Assembly (NCBI GenBank): GCA_037178675.1
Contig: JAYMGJ010000076.1
Location: 1 to 57,068, forward strand
Direction: 5' to 3'
Source of the DNA: Scleroderma bovista
Lineage: Eukaryota; Basidiomycota; Agaricomycetes; Boletales; Sclerodermataceae
Length of the DNA: 57,068 bases
Within the stretch, counting starts at the first letter, position 1; each line of letters begins with the position of its first letter. A program made the position numbers and the translations under genes. The notes beneath the pieces were generated by a model, which saw only the letters and a program-made list of their open reading frames with translations, made no database searches and was not told the DNA's origin. Shown one piece after another: positions 19,112 to 30,544 of this stretch.

Positions 19112-22100
19112 CTCCCCCAGAAGTGGTATGTAGTCCGAGAGCAGCTGTGAAATGCTTCGCCTTAACACTAGGTAAAGCTTTAGTAAGAGTATCTGCAGTC
19201 ATGTCAGCAGTGGGGCAGTAGATTAAAAGAAAAGAGCCGCTGTCGACTACGAAGCGAATGAAATGGTAACGTATGTCAATATGTTTCGTGCATGCGTGAA
19301 AGCTTCCGTCTTTGGTGAGTGCGATGGCTGCCTGGTTGTCACAGTAGAGGACAGTCGGGTTCGTGAGTGGTCGGAAAACTTCCTCAACGAACCGGCGGAG
19401 CCAGACACCTTCCTTCACGGCATGCGTGGCTGCAACATATTCAGCTTCGGCCGTTGATAGGGTGACAAGTTCCTGCTTCTTTGACATCCAGCTGACAGCT
19501 CCTCCGTCCAGTATGTAGGCATAGCCGGAGATCACATGGCGATGCTCCTGGCTGGCACCATCTGTGTCTGTATAGCCTTCAAGGCCTTTCTTTCCAGCAC
19601 CGAATGTTAGTGCTAGGTCCTTCGTACCTGCTAGATACCTGTAAATACGTTTTACGGCTTCCCAGTGCACCATGCTGGGTTCATTAGAGAACTGTGCGAC
19701 CGTTGACACGGCAAATGCAATGTTGGGTCGAGTTCCCACTGCGAGATGCATGAGGGAACCGACAGCGGCGCGGTATGGAATGTGTTTCATCCGTGTGGCT
19801 TCAGTAGGTGAGCTGGGAGCTTGGTTGCGTGAGAGTTGGATGTTCGGGTCCATAGGTATGGACAACGGCTTGAGATCGGAGAAATTGTACTTAGTAAGAA
19901 TGGCATCAACATACGTTGTTTGTGAGAGCGCGATGGTGCGGGCATCTCGATCGCGCGTGACCTTCATTCCGAGTAGCCAGTTGATAGGCCCAAGGTCCGA
20001 TATTTTATATCGTGCCTTGATCTCGTCTTTGAATGCTTTGATGAGGGACAGGGAACTGCCGGTGACCATACAGTTGTCGACATGGCTCGCTAGAAGCAGT
20101 ATGTCGTGTCCTGTGTGCAAGTAAAATACTCCCCAGTCTGATTCCGCGCGAGTGAGCTTGAGTGCGCGAAGCGTTCGGCACAACTCGAGGTACCACTTCA
20201 ACGCGCCTTGTTTGGATCCATACAGCGCGACGAGGAGCTTGGCGACCGGCCGTTTGTAGTTGCCGTTGATTTTGTAGCCTGGCGGAAGTTCCATGTATAT
20301 ATCTTCGCCTGGATCGAGTTTGCCGTTGAGGAACGTCGAGTGGAAGTCGAAGACTTTGACATTCCAGTCGTTTTGTGCGGCTATCGCGAGAATCGTGCAG
20401 AGGGACGATAAACGTGCGACGGGGGTGTAGGTGTTGTCGTAATCGACTCCCTGTACCTGTGAGTAACCCTTCGCGACTAGTCGGGCTTTATACTTATCGA
20501 TTTCGCCCGCAGCGTTGCGTTTAATCATAAACAACCACTTACATCCGACAACATTCGCGCTGTCTGGGCGTTCGACCACTTTCCACGTCCTCGCATCTGC
20601 TAGGCTCTTCAACTTGCTCTCAATCGCCGTCTCCCATCTCCCCCAGTTGACTCTCGATCACGCTTCGTCAATTGTCGATGGATCGAGCGCTTCTGCGTCT
20701 GCAACGCCTGCCACCATCGCGAAGACAACATCATCGTCGTCAGGGCATTCGCCCGTGCGAGTCGTTCCGTTGAAGAGTTCTTCGATGGTGGCTTTAGCCG
20801 TTTCATTTGGGTGAGTCGTCTGTCCGTCTGCTGTGCCTTCGCCTGCCTTTAACCGTTTGAGGTATTCCGATTCGAAACACTGACGCGTTGATCTGCGCAA
20901 GATGGGTTCAGGTGGCGGTGGTTCAAAAGTGTTTCCGAGGTGGTCAGGTGCGTCATCCGTTTGCGTTGTGCGCTGACTGACTTCGTCAACAGGCTTGTTG
21001 GGGGGTGCGTTAGCGTCTGCGCTTTCGGCGTTTGACTCGCCGTTCGAGCCGTTTGGTGAGTTCTTCTTCTCCCCCTCAGGCTGTGCACTAACGGATGTCA
21101 GGGTGATCGTCGCGTCTCGTCGTGCAAACACGACCCTATGTTCAACACTGACGGTACCGCGATCTTTACAGTAGATGCGGTGTCTGTCCGATTCGGGATC
21201 GAAGCCGACCCAGTGGCCGTCTCGCGCGCGCATGTCGAGTTTGGAACCTGTGGTGTCGTGTACCTTGACTTGGCAGCCCCATACAGGTAATTTCTCCAGG
21301 TTTGGTTTCTTACTGTAGAGTACCTCGTAAGGAGTTTTGTTGCCGAGTCGACGAGTTGACGAACGATTCTTGAGCCAAGTGGCGTGCATCATCGCTTCGC
21401 CCCAGAGTGATTTCGGGAGGCTGCTGGCGTGGAGCATAGCTCGGACACGCTCAGCAAGCGTCTGATTAAGCCGTTCGGCAACTCCGTTGTGCTCAGGCGT
21501 GTCATGTACAGTCACACGGCGCTCCGTACCTTTCGACTTGAGGTATTTGGTGAATTCTTCGCTCATATATTCTCCCCTGCGATCCGATCAAAGACATTTA
21601 ATCTTTGTGTCGTGCTGGGTGGACAGCCATGCCTTGTAGGAGAGGTATGAGTCGAAGGTGTCCGATTTGAGCTTTAATAGGTATAGCTTGGTGTACCGCG
21701 TGTAGTCATCTGTAAAAGATACATAGTACCAACTGTGTGCGCTCGTTTGCACTGGAGATGGTCCCCACAGATCTGTGTGGACCTCGTCACCGAGTTTCTC
21801 GTGTCTGGGAGGGTCATGAAACTTCCCGATTGGCTTGCGCGTGGTCTTAGCGTACTCGCATGAATCGCATGCACCCATAGTAGAGTGAGCGTCATCGAGA
21901 GTGAAGCCGGTGATGGTTCCATCCTTCAGCATTTTATGGATGGCTTCAGGTGTGAGATGGCCTAACCGTTCGTGAATTTCGGCCATGGTGAGAGCATCCA
22001 ATGCCTTCGCGAGACCAACGAAAGGTTTGCGGGCTGACTTAAGACAGTACAGACCTTTGGTAAGGGGTACTTCGCCGAGCTTTTTCCTTTTGTCGCTGAA

Positions 22101-23435
22101 TATTTGACAACGTTTGTCATGGAAGAGTGCGGCATAGCCAGCGGTGTTGAGTTTACTGATAGAGATCAGGGTGATGCCCATTTTTGGAGCGTACAAGACA
22201 TCCTTGAGGCGTATGCGAGTGACAGCTTTGCCGTTCAGGATGGAGATCATGAGATCTCCCTTACCGATGGCTTGGAAGGTGTGGTTGTCCGCTGCGGTGA
22301 TGGACTTTGGTACGATCGCTTTGTAATCGATGAACTGGTTGCGGTAGGAGGACATGTGGCGAGATGCGCCGGAATCGAAGAGTTCCATGCGCTCGGAGGA
22401 ATCGAGATTTTCGCCGGCAAGGAGTGCGTGACTGAAAGTCTTCGTGTACGCATCCTCTGTGTTGTAGATGAGATCGGGAGTGACCTCGTCTGCCAATTCT
22501 ACAAACCAGTCTTCGTCATTAACCTGCGCGAGCCAGACACCATCTGGTTCCTCATCCTTCTCGGCGGCCTTGGCAGCTTTCTCAGTGCCTTTGCCTTTGC
22601 CTTTGCGATTTCCTCGACCTTTTGGGCCTTGCCCGGCTTTATCGCCTCCTTCAGCCCAGCAATTCTCCTTCGTGTGACCTTTCTTGCTACAGTTTGTGCA
22701 GAGCAAGTTTTTCTTTGACTGCGCTGAATAAGCAACATCATCGTTTGCGGTCATATTCGAAGATTTCCTAGATTTCGCATGGCGAGTGTCATAGTCGTCA
22801 GTTACACTAGACTCAACTATCTGAGGAGTGATTGTCCGATAGTTCATCCTTGCCGAGACGCAAAGAGAGGATATAGTGGAGTCGTAGGTCGAAGGAAGTG
22901 AGCTGAGCAAAATGGCTGTGTAGTCACTGTCACTGATGAACTGTCCGAGTGAGGCAAGTTCTTGCTGCATCAATTCCATTTTGCTGAAATGTGCACGGAC
23001 ATCTGCTTTGTCTCCACAACGGATCCCTTGTAGCTTCCTGCGGAGCTCAATAGCTACGACGCCAGAATGTTGTTCGAATTCGGATGCAAGGGCTTCCCAT
23101 AGCGAGTGGGCTGAATCGAGTGTGCGGAACTTTAAGTAAAGTGTTTCTGGGAGTGACACTGCGATGATTTGTTTGACCTTTGCATTCTCCTGTTTCCAGT
23201 CAGGTAGCGCTTTGTCATACTCATCAATAAGTCTTTTCTCCTTTTCGTTCGGAGTCCAGGTGTCGTCCTTTCCTTCTCGAGGATTCGGAGGTAGTCCCTT
23301 TGTTCCCGAGAGGTAACCAGGTAGTCCCTTTGCTTCGACAGCTAGCTCGATTCGGCTTTTGTAATTTATCCAGTTGCTTCCGTCTGCTTTTAGCGTTGGG
23401 ACCTTGAAAGATTCTTCTTTGAGAATACTTGTCAT
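19098..23435 (-). pseudogene. Copia 3 gag-pol polyprotein (two nonsense codons)
   Basis: Starts at 23435. The Gag domain is followed by a CCHC knuckle CTNCSKKGHTKENC, the protease motif FDSGASRHM, an integrase HHCC (CDSCEYAK) and core (VHTDLWGP, SDRRGEY, HNGVAER), a charged linker, reverse transcriptase and RNase H (STAEAEYV). TGA stops at 21590-21588 (before SDRRGEY) and 20660-20658 stand where Arg (CGA) fits. The reverse transcriptase catalytic box reads HVDN instead of the usual xVDD, a further loss of function. With the two stops read as Arg the frame is continuous to the end, so decay is recent and by point mutation only. Confidence 0.9.
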
Positions 23436-23480
23436 ATTTGGTCGTCTGGGAATACTTTTGCCTTTGGAGTTAGAGCGAGA

Positions 23481-23497
23481 GCTCAGGGCTCATAACC
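23481..23497 (-). other. Primer binding site of copia 3 (initiator tRNA-Met anticodon arm)
   Basis: The minus strand reads GGTTATGAGCCCTGAGC directly after the 5' LTR and shares 14 bases with the copia 1 site. It matches the anticodon arm of initiator tRNA-Met. Confidence 0.75.
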
Positions 23498-23727
23498 TAA
23501 TGCAGGTATAAGCTCAGTGTACTGGTAAGTCACTATATTAGAGTAATACCTAATGCAAGTATAAGCTGCAGTAAGTTAGTAAGTATCAATGTAAGGGACA
23601 GTAAGTCCTACTCACCTCAGTGTACTGGTAAGTCACTGAGGTGGCACTACGTCGGAGAATGGAAAATGATACTACCGTGATTATGTAATGCGTAGGTACC
23701 ATATACGGAACACTTATCTAGTCAACA
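23498..23727 (-). repeat. 5' LTR of copia 3
   Basis: 230 bp, bordered by the CCTAC duplication at 23728-23732 and by the primer site at 23481-23497. Confidence 0.92.
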
Positions 23728-24223
23728 CCTACCTGTACAGTCATGTACAGATGGTACAGAGCAATGCATATGTGTTCCAATTGGTCCATAGATGAATTTT
23801 TTTTGGTCTGTACAAGTCTGTATCTCTGTAGTGTCTGTGCAAAAATGACTGTTTTGCTGATGTGGGAGGTATATACAGTTGATTGTCTGTTACACTGTGT
23901 CCATAAATCATTCTAACCCATTTCAATCACAGTCTATTCGTTCTGGAACATATCAGCACCTCATTGTCTTGCCTGAACAGCTTGGCATGCACAATGGCCA
24001 TCTTCCTCGCTTGGCTAAGCTCATCTGGAACAACCGTTCGTTCACAAGTAAAATCAGGCGTGTGCACATCAACAAAGCACATTATATATATATACTGCTG
24101 GTTTGCCACATTATGGTGAAGATGCTTTCTGACCTGCATATGGCCGCCTTGGCCAGTTTTGAGTCTTTCTTCCAAAGGATGTACCCTTCCAGGCACTTTC
24201 AGCAACATTTCCACTGCATATCC

Positions 24224-24532
24224 TCTTGAAAAAGTGTGTTGGGGGGTTGCTACAGTGGACCTAGAGGACAGAAGCTGTGGTAGGAAGTTGGTAACCCTGT
24301 AGTAACCTCAGTAGATGTTCAAGCTACTGAGTTAGAGTAGTACCTGTAGTAACTACTACAAGTGAGTATGTGTAAAAGGAATGTGTAAAGGACTACTTAC
24401 CCTCAGTAGATGTTCAAGCTACTGAGGGACTAATAGGAAAATACTACTGTGTATGTACACTCGAAGGGCTTATGTAAGCCACACGGTCATGCGCCTAAGT
24501 ACCTAGTAACGTGTGCTGGTTAATTTACAACA
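24224..24532 (-). repeat. Probable solo LTR of a copia-3-related family in the RecQ exon
   Basis: A 309-bp insertion splits the RecQ coding sequence between Leu-His-Ile and Leu-Ser-Thr. The flanks repeat TATCC (24219-24223 and 24533-24537), and the identity extends to 8 bp (CATATCCT). On the minus strand it starts TGTTG. It shares with the copia 3 LTR two CTCAGT...ACTGAG hairpins flanking a TTAGAGTA(A/G)TACCT block. An 8-bp duplication could instead mean a hAT element, but I see no terminal inverted repeats. Confidence 0.5.
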
Positions 24533-27500
24533 TATCCTGTCCACTGTCAAGAGCGAGTTGTCCCTCCGTCCCAATCTCGTGGAGATCCAGTTATCAACAA
24601 ATCGTCCAAACATCACATATGCGACCTGTGTTGTATCTGCAAGCCTTCGTGACTTCAGTAACCTTGACTTCCTACTTCCATTGCACCTTCATCCGCCAAT
24701 GGTAATCCCAAAGACTCTTGTTTTCCATGACTGTAAACTGGAGGCCACAAGCGCTGCAACATATATTGACTCCAGATTACCTTCGACTCTGCAAGGCCAA
24801 GGGATCGTCAAGCACTATCACAGTGACATGTCGGTAGAGTACCTTCAAGAAACATTTATGGACTTTTCATCACCGCATGGTTCTTGTCGTGTCCTGCATG
24901 CCACAGCGGGTGCATCCACAGTACGTTATGCTTTATTGTATTAAATGTCTAGACAGTTTTCAGGGCCTTGACATTCAGGGTGTGCAGGTTGTTATACAGT
25001 ACAGGATGTGTAAAAGTATGGCCAAACTCGTTCAGCGTGCTGGCAGAGCTGTCTGTGATCCTGACATGCACGGACTGTTCCTCCTTATATTCAAGCCATG
25101 GGCACTTCAAGTCAAGCTTCCGGCAGCTGGTGAAGATGTTAACAGCGATCCTGACTGGCCAACCGCAGGGACAATTAAGAAAACATCATCAAAACAAGAG
25201 CGCACAAGTCAAGCTGTGCTTCAATTTGTGCAATCTAGCTTGTGTCTGCGTACCTTTCTTGCTCGTTACTTGAATGATACCACTCCATCAGGTCTGCCAC
25301 TTCAGTCATTGTGTTGTCGTGCTAACTGTACTACTAGCATTACTGTACAGCACCCCTTGGTGCTGTGATTGTCACAATGATTTGAGCTTCCGCCTCGCAA
25401 ACTTTTTTCTTGGCAATCCTGATACCATTCATTTTCAGATCATCACTCAGCTACCCAGATCCACAGGTGCCAAGCGGAAATGCAGACAACTTCACACGAA
25501 AGCTGACTGGAACTCGTTGTATGACAAGCTTTGCAGTTGGCAAGGCAAGGCACATGCCTGTCATGAAAACTGATCAGTTTATCCAGTTACGTGAATATGT
25601 GATGATCAAAGCCTCGACCTTCTTAGCAAGGTACACCCTGACAGTCTTCGATCAACACAAGACATTGTTGCCCTTCTTGACAAGACAGAGGAATGGGGTT
25701 GTGAGATTGCTGGGCGGATACTTGAAGTCATCCAGGAGTTTGATCAGTTGCAGTTGCAGGCAGGTAAAGGGCATGAACAGCCAACCAAGCGGGTAAAGCA
25801 TGGACCATTCGTGCATATTCAAAATGTGCATTCTACATAGGCTACAAGTTGTAATTCAATGGTGCCTAGTGATCATCATCATCATCATGATTTAAACTGG
25901 AAGTGTCAAATGAGGTGGAAGGTAATTCATCCTGCTCAGCATCTATGGCTCCACCTGTCACGATACACTGCACCTTCCTGTTGAACGTAGCCAATGTAGA
26001 TGACTTCAATCGCTGCTCTCCGATGATAAGAGTGTTGGTGACAGGCTTGATGTCCTTTGAGTCGCTCTGGTCTGGCAGGCATGTATGAAGAGTTGTCAGG
26101 CATAATGTGCGTGATACTATGGTAGCCAATGCCAAGTGCGCTTCTGACCTGCTTGTGTACATGTTGTAAGAGATCTGCCACTGCTGAGATGTCTCCGAGA
26201 CGATCCCATGTCACATACACACCCTTAGCTGCATAGTAATGCTACATCCCAAGTATCAGCCATTATTCATAATAGCTAATAAACATACCTTCAAAAAGCG
26301 AATAAAGTGCTCAATATTCAAGTCAATGGGCATGCTGTGTCCATCCAAGCCGGTAAGGTTCACGAGCATATTATCCCGCATAATGTTTCTGTGTACCAAT
26401 GAATACAGCGCAGCAGTACAACAGAATAATAGACGCACCCAAATTCAGTTGTCCAAACTTTCTTGAGATTGTAAATAAAGTGCAGAATCTCAGCGCAATA
26501 GTTATTCGACCCTGCACCACAAAAAATCATTGCCAAACTTCCGAGCATGTCCTCCACCCTACCGAAGTCTCCATCCACACATGCTTGAACAAGTTCCAGA
26601 ACATAAAGAAGGTCTTCTGTTAGAATTTTCAAGTTTCGGTTCACAAGATCAACCTTCTCTGCCACTTGAGATGTCCGTGTTTGTTTCTTTGACTGTGCCG
26701 CATCATGCAGAGGCATGGCGTGAGTTTGGATGATCTTGTCCGTGAGATCCAGTAACTGCGAAGGGGAAGGCTCTGATGCCACAAAAGCAGCAAGGGATGT
26801 CGCTCCACACTCCACCTGCCATGCATTGAGGATGATCCCTTTGAGAATCTGGAGCAAAGTGCTGAGCAATGTATGGTAGTCCAGATGCTCACAACCAAGC
26901 CACGAGCGATCGAGAAGTGCAAAAAAGTATGATAGACTGCCAGGTTGATTAACTGATCCACAATGGACATGCAAAAGTGCCCAGATCAGGTTCATGCAGA
27001 GGTGAAAGAGCCCTGGGCCAAGCTGTAGGAATTGGAGACGTGTGAACGGGTTGACATCCTTGGCTCGTAGGGCCTTTGTGCCACGTATCCGAGCATTTGT
27101 CGACTGGTCATTAATGCTCAGGATAGCGAGATTAGAAAGCTGGTGATGTGTCATCTTCAGCTGGTTGATGTACACGTCGTGGATTACTGCAATATTGCCG
27201 GTGACAGAGCTCTCTTCAATTGTAGATGTACGAAGGGGAAATTGCTTCGTCTGATGACCTTTTGGCATTTTCCTTCGTTATGAGTGTTGCAAGAGGGGAT
27301 CAGCATGATGCTTGTAATCTGCAAAGTGAGAACAGCATTCCAGAAGGATATTGACAACATGGACCTGCAGCTGGTGTCGCAGTGCACTTGATTGGTCATG
27401 AGTAGGTCGCACATCAGCATTGAATGTGAGGCCAGAGGCCTGCTGGGCACACTGAACAATTGGCAACAGTGCCATCTCCTTGAAATTCCCATTGTGGACT

Positions 27501-28042
27501 TCATACAAAACTGCAAATGTGCCAGATTGGACTTTTGCAGGCACAAATGCACGCTGCTCCATGTGAATCGACGTGCTGATATTAATGTTGTCATAGCACA
27601 ACATATGAGGCCCATGAGAAAACCTAGTCGCTCATTCAAGGCATTGTGTTGAAAGCCTGTTCAACAGTGCTGAGAGAGACATAAATGAGATGCTGAGCCC
27701 ACATTTGTATAGCGCTTCAATTGTCTGCCATGATGCGCCATTGGTCCACAAGAAGAGTGAAAATGGTGCAGTGAAAAAAAGACTATGGTGTGAACGTTGG
27801 GCAGCGAGTTGTGTCACAATCACATTGCAAGCCTTTGAAAAAATGATATATTTGGCGGGAATGATACATCAAGATATACCTACAGTTTCACAGCTTTTAA
27901 CTTTGTTCTTTTCCTTGGCTCTAGCAGTCTGGGCTGCAGCGTGAAGGATAGAATGGAGGACCAGGGCATTGCGCTTGACAGTCCCAGCCATGAAAGAGTT
28001 GATGTCCCATGTAGCAAGGAAGTCGGGAGTGATTGCATCAAT

Positions 28043-29621
28043 CATCAGCAAACCAACCCTAATGGCTAGCTGAGCTGACAGCCCTTGACAGCGCTTAGCC
28101 GACCGCCCAGCCTGTCCGACTCTGTGCCAGTCTGTCCGACTCCGTGCCAGGCTGGTTCCCAGTCACTCAATTCAAGTATCCAGTAGAGTATTTTAAAAAA
28201 AGTGTATTAGAACTAAAGGTAAACTATGGAGTACATCACAAATAACTAAATAGTATATTTATACAATGGGGGAATGCAGGGGGGGCGATTGTCGCGTCAT
28301 CGCGTCGTCGCCATCGATAGTGATGGGGGGTCGTCATTGTCGGTGGCCACGTCGATGACGCTGGGGATGTGGGTGCCGACATGTCACCGCCGTCGATGCT
28401 GGGGATGGTTGTCGTGTGCGTTGGCGTTGGTGGCCTCGTTGACGACGTTGACGGCAGGGGTCGTTGTCGGTGGTGGCGACGTCGATGGCGTTGGTGGTAG
28501 GGGGTCGTCGACGTCGACGTAGGTGGTGGTGGTCGCATCGACAACGCTGGTGGTGGGTCGTCGTCATCGTCGGCGGTGGCGGCATTGGTGGCCTCGTCGA
28601 CGGCGTTGACGGTGGGGGTCGTCGTCGTCGTCGTCCTCGCATTGGTGGTGGTGATGGGTGGTGCTGGTGGCCGAGCCGTCGTTGTCGTTGTCGTCTGGTC
28701 GACGACGCTAGTGGTGGTGGTGGTGGTTTATGTCGTCGCCATCGTCCGTGGTGGGGTCGTCGTCATCGTCGCTGATGGTGGTCGCGTCGACGCGTGTAGT
28801 GACGTGGTAATTGCTATTAGGAAATGTTGGTAGTTCAAAATGCTGATATAATCATGTACACAAACACGCGCACACACACACACTTCAAAAATTTCTCTAA
28901 GTCCTTCATCCTTATCCTCTCCATCTTCCACCACCACACCACGCGTCGACCACCACCGACAGCCATTACCACCGTCGACAACAACGCAACCACTACCGGC
29001 GTCGACGGTGACGCGACCACTACCACCACCAACGCGACCACCACCACCACTGTTGACAGTGACGGGACCACCATCACCACCGTCGACGGGACCACCACCA
29101 CCACCACCACCGTCGACGGGACCACCCTACTACCGACGACGACAACCGTCGATGGGACCACCACCATCCCACTACCGTCGACGACGACGACGACCACCAC
29201 CACTTGCATCGTCGCCGTGGCCACCATCAGCGACGATGCCCACCCCACCACCGTCAACGATGACGACGACGCCACCACTCCCCGCCTGCGTCAATGACGG
29301 GATCACCACCCACCCACCACCTGCGTTGATGGCCACTCCATCACCAGCGACGACGTGGCCACCACCAGTGACGACGACGACGGCTTCCACCTCGACGACC
29401 ACCATTAGTATATAATATTTATTCTTTGTACTGTACACAATTAATATAAATTGATTAACCTCAACATTGAGTGAACTAAGATGGTTGAAAACTAAGTACA
29501 GGTAGTAAAAATATTGGTACTGTTGGCTTGTACAAGTACTTATGGAACAGTTTGTGACAGTCTGGGACAGCTGGAACAACCTGGGACAAGTACTGGACAG
29601 GTGAGGGTTGGTTTGCTGATG
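28043..29621. mobile_element. Non-autonomous TIR element (1,579 bp) with inverted GTC/GAC-rich arms
   Basis: Perfect 18-bp terminal inverted repeats (28043-28060 and 29604-29621) begin CATCAGCAAACC. Both ends are flanked by AT (28041-28042 and 29622-29623), a 2-bp duplication. Deleting the element and one AT restores the DUF6589 reading frame across Ser-Ala-Ile-Asp-Ala-Ile. The interior is two imperfect inverted arms of GTCGTC/GTGGTG-like sequence (28270-28800 and 28920-29410) around a spacer with a CA-dinucleotide run. There is no transposase. I do not assign a superfamily. Confidence 0.75.
28270..29410. repeat. Inverted trinucleotide-rich satellite arms inside the TIR element
   Basis: The left arm is G/T-rich (GTCGTC, GTGGTGG) and the right arm is its approximate reverse complement (ACCACCACCGTCGAC). 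This makes many long but meaningless open frames on both strands. The RNA or DNA could fold into a very long hairpin. Confidence 0.75.
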
Positions 29622-30020
29622 ATGGCACTGCGCAGATTGGCCTTGATCTCATCCATCTCGCGAGAGATCTTGTCTGTAACAAGGGAAATGGCATGAGGTT
29701 TCATCCAACGAACGAATTGCTTTTCGCCCTGAGGATCAGCCAATATCATATCAAGTAACTTGTCAAGTTTGCTGATTGTACCAGCCTTGGGAAGTGTGTA
29801 AAGGCATTCACGATACCCAGCAAACTCTTGTTCGGATGGGTCAAGGATCTTGAGGAGCAAGTCAAAGGGTGAGAGGCGTCCTTCATGCAGGGTGTCAAGG
29901 GCATCGCAAATGCACTGGTGTGTGGATAATCTTGGCTTCGATTTGGTGATCGGCTGTGAACTGCCTGTTGAGTGAGCCCATGCACCTGGGTAGGCCGTGT
30001 TATACGGTCAGCGGACGATG

Positions 30021-30540
30021 ACAATCGGCCGTGCTACACGGGCTGGCGGAAGTGAGGCTTATGACTAGAGCTTTGCCGTATCACAGGGGTCAGCCCCCGA
30101 CAGCATTGTCACCAAGTGACAACGGTGGGCCCATGGCTCTGTTGTCATCGCGGGGTAGGGTGAAAGTCTTAAGCCAGACAAATGGGTGTCGTCATGAAAA
30201 TACTCGGGCTCAGAGGAGTAGCATACCAATAGAATAAGTGAGCCAGTACGCAATGGAGGCAGTGTGGTGAAATCTGACGGCAGCAATAACACCATAGTGA
30301 GCCGGTCAATCAGCATTGCAGCATGGTCAACAGTGCGGCAAAGTCAACACTCCGGCATGTTCAACGAGATGATGTGCCGATGAGATGTTGTGCCGCTGAT
30401 ATGCAGTGCCGCTGATATGTGGTGCCGACGATATGTGGTGCCGGGTGTTATGTGTCGGCCGCATCTATTGCTGCATCAATTTAGTGCCGATGGTTCCTCG
30501 TGCCGGATCTTGGCCTAACGGTAGTTACTTAACACTATAT
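30021..30540. repeat. Spacer with degenerate 17-bp-type repeats
   Basis: There is no gene. From about 30290 to 30500 there are irregular units around TGTGGTGCCGA(C/T)GATA and CTCCGGCATGTTCAAC, related to the three other TGCCG-core arrays of the composite region. Confidence 0.5.
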
Positions 30541-30544
30541 GCAC

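Larger units (their letters stand above)
18882..23727 (-). mobile_element. Ty1/copia retrotransposon, element 3 (complete, decayed)
   Basis: 4,846 bp, minus strand, between perfect 5-bp duplications CCTAC (18877-18881 and 23728-23732). The LTRs are 230 bp each (18882-19111, 23498-23727) and nearly identical. On the minus strand they start TGTTGACTAG and end TGCATTA, a non-canonical TG...TA terminus. The primer site and the purine tract CTGGGGGAG are adjacent to the LTRs. Two TGA stops and a mutated reverse transcriptase make it non-autonomous. It sits in an intron of the RecQ-like gene. Confidence 0.93.
18302..25839 (+). pseudogene. RecQ-like helicase gene, broken by insertions and nonsense codons
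   Basis: Exons recognised: 18302-18679, 18738-18851, 23933-24223, about 24538-24920, 24964 to about 25290, and a 3' part ending near 25839. The Walker A region reads TAGTGSSKT (GSS for GSG), the DEAH box reads NKAH, then come SAT, NRPNITY, PKTLVFHD and a motif VI-like QRAGRAVCDP. The order matches superfamily 2 RecQ helicases common in Agaricomycetes, enzymes that unwind DNA in the nucleus. TGA codons at 24130-24132 and 24160-24162 replace expected Arg. Copia 3 lies in the 18852-23932 intron, and a solo LTR splits the exon at Leu-His-Ile. The 5' start was not determined. The gene ends 26 bp from the convergent DUF6589-type gene. Confidence 0.75.
25866..30020 (-). pseudogene. DUF6589-type gene, broken by a TIR element
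   Basis: A minus-strand gene in several exons. The N-terminal part is at about 29624-29980 (CDALDTLHEGRLSPFD, then GEKQFVRWM). It continues at 28040-27870 (TPDFLATWDINSF) after a 1,579-bp insertion, then 27823-27278 (YDNINISTS, PTHDQSSA), 27268-26420 (QSTNARIRG, ALRAKDVNPF, GAGSNNYCAEILHF) and a C-terminal part to 25866 (IMRDNMLVNLTG, RLGDIS, STLATFN). From memory this is the DUF6589 family, widespread in Agaricomycetes and of unknown function; a profile search would confirm it. The last exon seems to change frame near 26110. It overlaps nothing but ends 26 bp from the RecQ-like gene. Confidence 0.65.

Noticed and set aside
28270..29410. Several open frames over 100 codons in the trinucleotide-rich arms
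   Set aside because: Low-complexity Val/Gly or Thr/Pro translations from a palindromic satellite inside a transposon; no start, splice or family support.
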